A DNA stretch of 64,000 bases from JARRKU01 sp963675565 (GTDB taxonomy: Bacteria > Desulfobacterota > Desulfobacteria > Desulfobacterales > Desulfosarcinaceae). Of the stretch, positions 57,196-64,000 are shown one piece after another. The DNA lies in assembly GCA_963675565.2 (NCBI GenBank), contig CAXXYD010000004.1, forward strand, positions 1 to 64,000, read 5' to 3'. The notes under the pieces were generated by a model. That model did no database searches. It was given only the letters and a program-made list of their open reading frames with translations, and was not told the DNA's origin. The translations under genes and the position numbers were made by a program. The number at the start of each line of letters is the position of its first letter. The first letter of the stretch is position 1.

Positions 57196-59607
57196 TCAAT
57201 CCAGCAGATCGCCGTTTTTCCATGCTTTGAGTTTCAAAGACTGCTGAAGATAATATGCCAATTTATCCTGAACCTTGCCATAAACGGTGTCGGCCGGAAA
57301 GTTATGGTCGGCATCCGCCTTGCCGGCCGGCATGCCGGTGAGGATCTCGATGCCCTCCTCTATGGTCTCCACCGGATAGATATGGAACCGCTTTTCTTCG
57401 ACGGCGCGAACGACCTCACTGGACAGCATCAGATTGTCGACATTGGACCGGGGAATCATGACCCCCTGGGTACCGGTCAATCCTTTTGTTTTGCACACTT
57501 CGAAGAAGCCCTCGATCTTCTGGTTGACCCCGCCGATCGCCTGCACCTGGCCCTTCTGGTTCACCGAACCGGTAACGGCAATGCCCTGGCGTATGGCGAC
57601 CCCCGAAAGACTGGACAGGATGGCGTACAACTCCGTGGACGAAGCACTGTCACCGTCAACGCCGGAATAACTTTGCTCGAAGGTGATGCTGATGGAGAGA
57701 CTCAGCGGGTATTTCTGTGCAAAAATCCGGCCCAAACAGCCGGACAAAATCATGACCCCTTTATCATGGGTGTTGCCGCTCATGCGCGCTTCGCGCTCGA
57801 TGTTGACAATGCCGTGCTTGCCCATGAAAGTTTCGGCGGTGATGCGCGACGGCCGTCCAAAAGAGATTTCTCCCATCTGGTAGACGGCAAGGGCGTTGAC
57901 CTGGCCCACCACGGCGCCGTCCACATCGATAAAGATGGTATCGTCGACATAGGCCGCATGAATTTTTTCCTCATACAGGTTGTAACGGAAGCGATACTCC
58001 TGCAAAGCTTTGGCCACATGGCGTTCTGTCACCAGATTGGCCTCCTCCTCTGCGGCCCAATAGTCAGCCTCCTGAATGAGTCCCACAATGGGACCGAACC
58101 GCAGGGACAGTTTGCTCTGGTCGGCAACGGTTTTGGTGCCGTACTCCACTACGGCGGCCACTGCTCCCGCAGAAAATGGATTGAGGTTGTTTTCCCGGCA
58201 CACGCGCGCAATGAAACGGGCATACATCTGTGCAGTGCGGTCATTGAGCGCCGATTCATAGTCGAAATCAGCCCGCACCTTGAAAATCTTGTTGAACTTG
58301 CTGTCGTGGTTCTGGAGCAATTCGAACGTCTGGTAATTGCCTACCAGGATGACTTTGACATCCAGGGCAATGGGCTCCGGCCGCAGGCTGCCGGCAAACA
58401 TGGACGGACCGTGGGGCATATCCTGAATATAGAGCTGTTTGTTCTGCAGCGACCGCTTCAATGTTTCCCACACATGGATGTCCATGAGCACGGACTCCAC
58501 CTCAACGATCAAATAGCCCCCGTTGGCATGGAGCATGGAGCCGGCCTGAACCATGGTAAAGTCGGTGGTGGTGGCGCCCATGAACGTCTGTTTGTCGATG
58601 TATCCGAACAAATTCTGAAAAGACGGGTTGGGTTCGAACACCACCGGTGCGCCGTCGATGTTCTTGCGATCCACCAGGATATTGACCTTGTAACGGTCAA
58701 AAGGCGATGCCTTTGCGGTAAAAGGCGTTTCAGGAGTCGCTTTCTGGTGATTGTCCGGCGTGATAAAGTTTTCCACCTCATCCACAATGTCCTGCTGCAC
58801 AGCATCCAGGTAGTCCTGGATCTGGCTGCAATCTGCATATTCCGCACGCAAATGGTCGATGCGCTCTTTGACAATGGACAGTGCCATGTCTTGCATGAGC
58901 TGTTCCATCAACTTCTGGTGGGCCTGACGGATTTTAAAGATTTCGGCACCACCTTTTTCCAGGGCTTCGCCCACTTTTCCCAGGGCATTGTTAATGGCGG
59001 CCTGCTGCTCTTTGGGCAGTTGGTCGAATTGTTCCCGACGCATGGGCTTGCCATCCATAACCGGCACCGGCCGAAGCCCCTCGGAAGTCTTGGCCAGTTG
59101 AATATGGTGCTGACCAGCCACCTCGTTCAGGCGGTCCATGATTTCCTGTTCCTGCGCCTGGTATTTCTCATTGTGCTGGGCGACCTTCTCCCTGAAGGAT
59201 TCTGTGGTCAGTTCCTTGGCCAGCTTGATCTGCAGCCAGCGGATGAGCCGATCCATGGATTTGGCGAACACGGCGGCTTTCCCGGTGGGCACGCGCAGGG
59301 CCTTTGGCCTGAATTCGTCGTCAAAATTGTTGACCATGCACCAGTCATCGGGCGCCGTCTGCCGGCCGGCATGGCTGGCGACAATATCCTGGACGATGGT
59401 GCGCTTGCCCGAACCTTCCGGGCCGGCGATGAAAATGTTATACCCGGGCTGTTGCATCTTCAGGCCCAGGTTGATGGCTCGAACGGCACGCTCCTGGCCA
59501 ATGACTTCATCCAGGGGCTCGATGTCCGACGTACTCTCGAAATTAAAGATTGCCGGGTCGCAGGTTTTTCTCAGTTCCAATGAAGACAGCGCTTCGGGTG
59601 CAGCCAT
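57196..59607 (-). CDS. Lon-like ATP-dependent protease (AAA + S16)
   Basis: An 803-residue protein. N-terminal part with GPEGSGKRTIVQDI (Walker A, about 62-70), a helical insertion, and FEPNPSFQNLFGYIDKQ. The C-terminal S16 domain has the catalytic Ser in GDSASSTELYAIL (Ser654) and Lys in GGVNQKIEGF (Lys697). It resembles the LonB-like/LonC proteases with an N-terminal AAA domain rather than housekeeping Lon (no LAN domain). ATP-driven degradation of damaged or regulatory proteins in the cytoplasm. Confidence 0.93.
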   Translation of the reverse strand: MAAPEALSSLELRKTCDPAIFNFESTSDIEPLDEVIGQERAVRAINLGLKMQQPGYNIFIAGPEGSGKRTIVQDIVASHAGRQTAPDDWCMVNNFDDEFRPKALRVPTGKAAVFAKSMDRLIRWLQIKLAKELTTESFREKVAQHNEKYQAQEQEIMDRLNEVAGQHHIQLAKTSEGLRPVPVMDGKPMRREQFDQLPKEQQAAINNALGKVGEALEKGGAEIFKIRQAHQKLMEQLMQDMALSIVKERIDHLRAEYADCSQIQDYLDAVQQDIVDEVENFITPDNHQKATPETPFTAKASPFDRYKVNILVDRKNIDGAPVVFEPNPSFQNLFGYIDKQTFMGATTTDFTMVQAGSMLHANGGYLIVEVESVLMDIHVWETLKRSLQNKQLYIQDMPHGPSMFAGSLRPEPIALDVKVILVGNYQTFELLQNHDSKFNKIFKVRADFDYESALNDRTAQMYARFIARVCRENNLNPFSAGAVAAVVEYGTKTVADQSKLSLRFGPIVGLIQEADYWAAEEEANLVTERHVAKALQEYRFRYNLYEEKIHAAYVDDTIFIDVDGAVVGQVNALAVYQMGEISFGRPSRITAETFMGKHGIVNIEREARMSGNTHDKGVMILSGCLGRIFAQKYPLSLSISITFEQSYSGVDGDSASSTELYAILSSLSGVAIRQGIAVTGSVNQKGQVQAIGGVNQKIEGFFEVCKTKGLTGTQGVMIPRSNVDNLMLSSEVVRAVEEKRFHIYPVETIEEGIEILTGMPAGKADADHNFPADTVYGKVQDKLAYYLQQSLKLKAWKNGDLLD

Positions 59608-59678
59608 GTAACGGCCTCCTTTGCTTGACAGATTCGTATCATTCTCGCCTCTTGCGCACAGAAGTAAAAAGCGGTTTG

Positions 59679-60146
59679 CTACTCGGAAAGCGGCAGTACT
59701 TCGGCTGATGTCACCCGAATCAATTCGGATGGCGTCAGCCGCATCATGGCGTCTATGGCGCCGCCGCCGCCATAGACTTCTTCCAGGCTCGGAATAGCTG
59801 CATCCACGAGCGTTCTCAGCCGAGTACTGTGGCCAAAAGGCGGCATGCTGCCGACCACAAATCCGGTAATTTGCAAGGCACGCTCCACGGAAGCGAATTT
59901 GATCCGGCCGCGCCCCACACCCAGGTATTCGGCGATCTTTCGGCTGTCCACACGTTCCTCTCCGTTGTTAATCACCAGGATGGGCTCTTTTTTGACCATG
60001 AACACCAGGGATTTGATGATTTGGTCGGTATGCACATTCAATGCTCTGGCAGCATCGGGCACGGTGGGTGTATGCTCTGCCATGGGCAGAATATCGGCCG
60101 CAATGGCGTTTGTATCGATGAAGTCCTGCAGGTCAGCACTGTTCAT
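59679..60146 (-). CDS. YbaK/EbsC-type aminoacyl-tRNA deacylase
   Basis: A 155-residue protein with the YbaK/ProX fold: KSLVFMVKKEPILVINNGEERVD (with the conserved Lys), KIAEYLGVGRGRIKFAS, GFVVGSMPPFGHS and VYGGGGAIDAMMRLTPSELIRVT. Such enzymes clear mischarged tRNAs, for example Cys-tRNA(Pro) or Ala-tRNA(Pro). Stand-alone gene. Confidence 0.92.
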   Translation of the reverse strand: MNSADLQDFIDTNAIAADILPMAEHTPTVPDAARALNVHTDQIIKSLVFMVKKEPILVINNGEERVDSRKIAEYLGVGRGRIKFASVERALQITGFVVGSMPPFGHSTRLRTLVDAAIPSLEEVYGGGGAIDAMMRLTPSELIRVTSAEVLPLSE

Positions 60147-60167
60147 TTCAGGTATCCGTCTGCGCGT

Positions 60168-60413
60168 CTATGTAAGTAAAGTTCGAGAATGGGATGCCGG
60201 CATCACCGCATCCTGTTCTGGTTCAGTCTCGCACGGGCTCTGATGTATGAGACCGAGACGATCCAGGTGCCCGCGAAGGGCCATTCCGTTTATGCCCGTT
60301 CTGAACCCGTCGAAAACAAGACTATCCGTTTCAAGTGATTGGATACACGTTATAATGGAATCAAGCCGGTTTCCGGCGGCGTCAACATTCCAAACTGCCA
60401 TTCGTAGATACAT
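60168..60413 (-). pseudogene. Truncated endonuclease/exonuclease/phosphatase (EEP) protein
   Basis: An 81-residue frame: YLRMAVWNVDAAGNRLDSI, then ETDSLVFDGFRTGINGMALRGHLDRLGLIHQ. It looks like the N-terminal strand-helix unit of EEP-superfamily proteins (xxWN...GGRL..I...L....D.(L/V).(T/D)EFR.G..G..LR..L...G..H). The catalytic C-terminal two-thirds is missing and the Glu of the usual (T/Q)E(F/C)R motif is replaced by Gly, so the remnant is probably dead. Confidence 0.45.
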
Positions 60414-60852
60414 TGGTGTCCATTTGCGTCATTTAGGGCGAATCCGCCTTCAGCACAGGCATCAGAGCGCTCAAAATTTAAATACGGGGCCCTACATACC
60501 ATTGTTTTGCCGTTTCATCCAGAAAATCAGGCAGAAAATGCAAATTGCCTTTCGGGCCTGAGCCCATCCTTTGGCTCTGAACCCCTTTCTCGTCCATATG
60601 GGCTTTGAACGGACAGCCTTGCGGAAACGGCATTGCATGTGGAACCGGAAAACCTGGATATCGGTTTCAATCCTTGCCCGATTTGTATTTAGCGTGGTAG
60701 ATATAAAAGAGATAGGCGGTGCCAGCAACTGCGCTCAAGCACCCTCGCCGGCGATGCCGGACGTACGGCGCCTCGATTTGCCGCTGATTTCCCTTTTCCC
60801 CGACGCTGTGGCGGTCAACCGGTAAAATGCCCTTTCCATCTGAAAACCTGCA
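60414..60852. other. Gene-free stretch
   Basis: About 440 bp without a supported gene; the minus-strand frames here lack ribosome binding sites and family features. It may be decayed DNA adjoining the EEP remnant. Confidence 0.4.
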
Positions 60853-60915
60853 AGCAACCGTAAAAACCGGGTCCAGAAGACCCGTCTTTGGGCTGGCGAA
60901 GATGGCCTGTTTAAC
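60853..60915 (+). repeat. Dispersed intergenic repeat, partial copy G
   Basis: Starts CCGTAAAAACCGGGTCCAG, followed by AAGACCCGTCTTTGGGCTGG: the left end of the family (compare copy B). Only the left about 60 bp remain, directly before the uspA ribosome binding site. Confidence 0.65.
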
Positions 60916-60936
60916 ACTATACGAAAGGAGGATGTC

Positions 60937-61434
60937 ATGCTGCCAACCATTCAAACCATACTGTATGCAACAGACTTATCGGAAAATTCGCGACTTGCAT
61001 TCGGTTACGCCGCCAGCATGGCGGAACGCTATGGCGCCCGCCTGCTCGTTCTGCATGTCGTCGAACCGGTGCATCCGAACACCCATATACTATTAAGCAG
61101 TTCAATGGGTGAAACCGCATGGATTCATTTGCAGATGGATTATGAGAGCCACCTGGCCGACGATCTGGGCGTGAAATTGAGACAGTTTTGCGAAAACCTG
61201 CAAACCTCAATGGAACAGGTCCATATCGACAATAAGAACCTGCTGATTGCCAAGGGCACGCCGGTGGAAGAGATCATCGCCACAGCCGGTGAACATAAAG
61301 CCGACATCATTGTGATGGGCACCCATGGTTACGGTATGGTCAAAGATGCCCTGATGGGTGGAACAGCCCGCCGTCTGCTGCGGCGTAGCGATATCCCGGT
61401 GCTGGTGGTCCGCAGCATCGAAAAAAAAGAGTAG
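60937..61434 (+). CDS. Universal stress protein (UspA family)
   Basis: A 165-residue protein with the nucleotide-binding Usp fold: TILYATDLSENSRLAFGYA, VLHVVEPVH and the ATP-binding signature VMGTHGYGMVKDALMGGTARRLLRRSDIPVLVV (G-x2-G-x9-G-T). AAAGGAGGATGTC precedes ATG. Monocistronic; repeat DNA lies on both sides. Confidence 0.95.
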   Translation: MLPTIQTILYATDLSENSRLAFGYAASMAERYGARLLVLHVVEPVHPNTHILLSSSMGETAWIHLQMDYESHLADDLGVKLRQFCENLQTSMEQVHIDNKNLLIAKGTPVEEIIATAGEHKADIIVMGTHGYGMVKDALMGGTARRLLRRSDIPVLVVRSIEKKE

Positions 61435-61437
61435 CAA

Positions 61438-61660
61438 CCGTCCAGAGGACCCCGCTTCAGGTTGGTTTTGAAAGGGTTCCATGATCATAATGGACAGGGA
61501 AAATTGCGCGTTGCGAGTGACCCGTTTCAAGTTGTTGTTCACGCCGGGCGCGGCCCTGATCTTGCACGATGGCAGAATGCCTCGACTTGAAACGCAAAAC
61601 TGATCCTGCCGCCTGTCTATGAACTGGCCGCAATGACGCCGTTTCGCGGACAAAAAAATT
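61438..61660 (+). repeat. Dispersed intergenic repeat, copy E (diverged)
   Basis: Contains GTCCAGAGGACCCCGCTTCAG, TTTTGAAAGGG, GTTGCGAGTGAC, GTTCACGCCGGGCGCGGCCCTGATC, ACGATGGCAGAATGCCTC, AAAACTGATCCTGCCGCCTGTCTATGAACTGGCCGC (in part) and GCCGTTTCGCGGAC. Same order of blocks as copy B. Confidence 0.65.
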
Positions 61661-61771
61661 GACCCGATCCGATGCTGGTTTGTAACCCTTCGGGCCGTCC
61701 GGGCTCTATTCTCTGCATACCGGCCGCTGCGGGCCGGTGTTTTTTTTGGCATTCACGATAATGGAGGATTC

Positions 61772-62725
61772 ATGTCGCATCCCATTTCCCGAAGAAAGTT
61801 TCTCAAAGTCAGCGTAGGCGCCGCTGCCGGCCTGGCGGCTTCGCAACTGCCCGCCACATCCGCCAAAGCAAGCCCAGATACCACGCCCCTGGCCACCCTG
61901 CTCGATATCAGCAAGTGCGTCGCCTGTGGGGCATGTGTGGACGCCTGCAATGAAACCAACGGGCACAAGTACCCCTCACCCAAAAAACCTTACCCCAAGA
62001 TGGTCCCCAGCCGGGTAAAGGTGGAAGACTGGTCCGACAAACAGGATGTGAATGACCGTCTCACCCCTTACAACTGGCTGTATATTCAGAGCGCCGAGGT
62101 TGAGATCGACGGAGAAACCCGGGAAATCAATATGCCGCGCCGCTGCATGCACTGCCAGAACCCGCCATGCGTCAAGCTTTGCCCCTGGGGCGCCGCCCGG
62201 CAGTATGACAACGGCATTTCGCAAATTGATTCCGACTTGTGCATGGGCGGGGCCAAATGCCGAACCGTGTGCCCCTGGGAAATACCGCAGCGCCAAACCG
62301 GCGTGGGGCTCTATCTCGACCTAATGCCCAGTTATGCCGGCAACGGCGTCATGTACAAATGTGATCGATGTTACGACCGAATTGCCCAAGGTGAACTGCC
62401 GGCATGTATCGAGGCCTGTCCGGAAGGGGTTCAATCCATCGGTCCCAGAAATGAAATCATTCGTCAGGCCCACGCATTGGCCCGCGAAATGAAGGGCTAT
62501 ATTTACGGGGAAACGGAAAACGGCGGAACCAACACCCTCTATGTTTCACCGGTACCTTTCGATCGACTCGATAGCGCTATCGAGAAAGGCAAGGGGCGCC
62601 CCCACCTGGCCGCAGTGGCGGATGTCATGGCGGACAACAACACACTGGCCCGTGCCATGATGATCGCACCCATAGCGGGCATCGCGGCAGCGGTCGGTAA
62701 ATTCTATAAATCCACCAAATCATAA
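61772..62725 (+). CDS. Tat-exported 4Fe-4S polyferredoxin (DMSO reductase-family beta subunit type)
   Basis: A 317-residue electron-transfer protein. The twin-arginine signal SRRKFLKVSVGAAAGLAA sends it to the periplasm. Four Cys groups: CVACGACVDACNETN, CMHCQNPPCVKLCPWGA, CMGGAKCRTVCPWEIP and CDRCYDRIAQGELPACIEACPEG. A C-terminal hydrophobic helix (ALARAMMIAPIAGIAAAVGKF) may anchor it in the membrane, as in FdnH/HybA. No catalytic molybdenum or hydrogenase subunit is in the window. Cotranscribed with the cytochrome gene downstream. Confidence 0.9.
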   Translation: MSHPISRRKFLKVSVGAAAGLAASQLPATSAKASPDTTPLATLLDISKCVACGACVDACNETNGHKYPSPKKPYPKMVPSRVKVEDWSDKQDVNDRLTPYNWLYIQSAEVEIDGETREINMPRRCMHCQNPPCVKLCPWGAARQYDNGISQIDSDLCMGGAKCRTVCPWEIPQRQTGVGLYLDLMPSYAGNGVMYKCDRCYDRIAQGELPACIEACPEGVQSIGPRNEIIRQAHALAREMKGYIYGETENGGTNTLYVSPVPFDRLDSAIEKGKGRPHLAAVADVMADNNTLARAMMIAPIAGIAAAVGKFYKSTKS

Positions 62726-62744
62726 TGGACAGGGAGTGCAGCAC

Positions 62745-63221
62745 ATGCAGGAAAAACAGCCATCGCGCCTGATCCGCTTCGGTTTCGGGTTGACCCTTTT
62801 TCTTTCGGCTCTCACCGGCTTTGCCCAGATGCCGATATTCAAACGCTACTATATTGCCGACCTTCCGGGACTCGGTTGGCTGGCCCAGTTTTACGTCACT
62901 TACAAACTGCACTATATCAGCGCCATTGTATTCATCGCCCTGGCCGCCTATCTGGTGACCGGCTATCTTCTGGCGCACCGCCGACAGGTGCACATAACGG
63001 CTTTCGGTTACGCCCGCAGCGCCATGCTGTTGTTTATCCTGGCCAGCGGCCTGCTGCTGGTGTACCGCAACCTGCCCGGGTATCGCTTTCCGCCGCTGGT
63101 GGTGGTTGCGCTGGATTTTTCCCACCTGGGTATGGTGGTCCTGTTTCTGGCGACCTCCCTGGCAGCCGTCATTTTAAGGCGGCCCTGGGTTGCCCCGGTA
63201 AACATCGGCGGGCGCCAATAA
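62745..63221 (+). CDS. Cytochrome b-like membrane subunit
   Basis: A 158-residue protein with about four membrane helices: FGFGLTLFLSALTGFAQM, KLHYISAIVFIALAAYLVTGYLL, SAMLLFILASGLLLVYRNLPG and LGMVVLFLATSLAAVIL. His residues in YKLHYIS and FSHLGMV could ligate heme b. It likely passes electrons between the quinone pool and the periplasmic polyferredoxin encoded 19 bp upstream. The start at 62745 follows AGGGAG. Confidence 0.8.
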   Translation: MQEKQPSRLIRFGFGLTLFLSALTGFAQMPIFKRYYIADLPGLGWLAQFYVTYKLHYISAIVFIALAAYLVTGYLLAHRRQVHITAFGYARSAMLLFILASGLLLVYRNLPGYRFPPLVVVALDFSHLGMVVLFLATSLAAVILRRPWVAPVNIGGRQ

Positions 63222-63254
63222 ACCGCCGAGGCTGGCAGCCATCGCACATAACGG

Positions 63255-63821
63255 TCAGCCGGGGTCCCCACGGTCCAGTTTCGGCGGTGGTGCCGCCGGG
63301 TCTTGGAGGCCCCGGATCAATGATTGCGTCCCGGAAATAAAACCAAGGCAAGGCAGGCCTTCTTCAAGGTTCCGTCGTGCCCGCTCGGCCAAACCGGTGG
63401 CGGCGCAAAAATTTCCGTGCCGGCGATGTACGTATACGCCCGCCGCCTGAATCAATCCCTTGAGCGCCGTTCGCTCCTGCCCCCGCGTTTCCTGCCAGAT
63501 AGACTCCAGCAGCTCATGCAGTTCAAAAAACAAACCGGCATTCCAGAGCAATGCGGTTAAAAACCGCGGATCCCGGCATTGAAGCCGCCTGGCTTGGCGG
63601 ATGACCTGCCCGTAACGGGAGGTGCATTGGCGGATATAGTTCCCATACACCGGCTCCTTGGCCCGATCCAGCCACCGTTTGGCAACAGTGTCGATTGAAG
63701 GCCCTTCGGCGCCGGTCAGTTCCACGATAAAGGCGGTGGACAGGGTGTTGCGGATATCGCGGGATGTTCTGTCGTTGAACGGGTCAAAAATCGTGGCCAG
63801 CCTCCTTTTAACGTAAATCAC
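63255..63821 (-). CDS. DUF309 domain protein
   Basis: A 188-residue protein. The C-terminal half holds the DUF309 signature FFELHELLESIWQETRGQERTALKGLIQAAGVYVH. The N-terminal part (RLATIFDPFNDRTSRDIRNTLSTAFI) is an extension seen in some deltaproteobacterial members. Function unknown. Convergent with the cytochrome gene. Confidence 0.85.
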   Translation of the reverse strand: MIYVKRRLATIFDPFNDRTSRDIRNTLSTAFIVELTGAEGPSIDTVAKRWLDRAKEPVYGNYIRQCTSRYGQVIRQARRLQCRDPRFLTALLWNAGLFFELHELLESIWQETRGQERTALKGLIQAAGVYVHRRHGNFCAATGLAERARRNLEEGLPCLGFISGTQSLIRGLQDPAAPPPKLDRGDPG

Positions 63822-64000
63822 ACGGGTGGTGCCACCCGCCGGCCTTTGTCATAAACGAATTGAGCACTGATGGTCAATGGCTCCTAATGTATTTGGGCTA
63901 AATGTCGATAACCTATATCGGCTGCCGAAAATCAGATGATTTCGGTCCTGCAGTGCAAAGAATAGATGCAAATAGCCTCAAATAGCCCGGCAGGCCATTC
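63822..64000. other. Right edge, no gene seen
   Basis: The last 179 bp contain no start codon with a ribosome binding site or recognisable coding frame; a gene beyond the edge may begin further right. Confidence 0.4.

Noticed and set aside
57148..59583. 811-codon open frame on the plus strand opposite the Lon-like protease
   Set aside because: Antisense shadow of a well-supported S16 protease; composition and lack of motifs speak against a gene.
60667..60954. 95-codon minus-strand frame before uspA
   Set aside because: No ribosome binding site or family features, and it overlaps repeat copy G.
1..64000. CRISPR array, tRNA or rRNA genes
   Set aside because: No regularly spaced direct repeats and no cloverleaf or rRNA sequence were recognised on either strand by eye.

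Overview
The window looks like the chromosome of an anaerobic, sulfate-reducer-type deltaproteobacterium (Desulfobacterota, probably near Desulfosarcina/Desulfatitalea). The pointers are an anaerobic Ni-Fe CO dehydrogenase with its ferredoxin and flavoprotein, rubrerythrin plus ferredoxin, a Tat-exported polyferredoxin with a membrane cytochrome b, many 2-oxoacid/lipoamide enzymes, and GC-rich codon use. The taxonomic call is inference from gene content only. No rRNA, tRNA or CRISPR array was seen.

Layout. 1-4.0 kb: ordinary core genes (a frameshifted ExbB/MotA-type channel, a J-domain/HTH protein with a MinD-like ATPase, and an RluA-type pseudouridine synthase whose two domains are split by one in-frame stop). 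4.3-12.3 kb: an AT-rich accessory island. It holds a group II intron on the minus strand and four genes: a membrane-anchored protein with a HEPN-like RX4H motif, a Ser/Thr kinase, a STAND-like ATPase and a PD-(D/E)XK nuclease-like protein. Stop codons and start regions of several of these genes abut attC-like palindromes, so I read the island as a small integrase-less integron cassette array (CALIN). It is interrupted by the intron and by a 261-bp MITE with TA duplication. 13-17 kb: FNOR-cooF-cooS. 17.2-25.4 kb: an IclR regulator with a palindromic operator, a TRAP transporter, an arylsulfotransferase-like protein, a gcvH remnant lacking the lipoyl-lysine region, Lpd, and a glutaredoxin/radical-SAM-like fusion. 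26-41.4 kb: a long same-strand gene set (tandem VOC protein, E1 alpha, E1 beta, E2, class III aminotransferase, SDR, DUF1302, DUF1329, YCF48-like, RND/MMPL, Lpd). Opposite it is a TetR gene, and near-identical palindromes overlap both divergent promoters. 42.7-64 kb: housekeeping and stress genes (YgiD, YbhB, MurB, hybrid kinase, rubrerythrin, ferredoxin, YitT, EttA, ATP-grasp plus esterase, ParA plus small partner, lipoproteins, Lon-like protease, YbaK, UspA, FeS protein plus cytochrome b, DUF309).

A dispersed intergenic repeat of about 230 bp, with ends resembling AAAACCGGGTCC and its complement, occurs in several full and partial copies near 2.2, 25.7, 43.8, 50.0, 51.9, 60.9 and 61.5 kb. 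It accounts for most of the gene-free DNA outside the island. A perfect 34-bp inverted repeat lies at 54.2 kb. Decaying genes (gcvH, a beta-helix protein, an endonuclease/exonuclease/phosphatase protein, possibly a Cache domain) are scattered between intact operons.

Starts were moved inward from the longest ORF wherever a good ribosome binding site and family alignment favoured an internal start. All functional statements rest on motif and family recognition by eye, without database searches.
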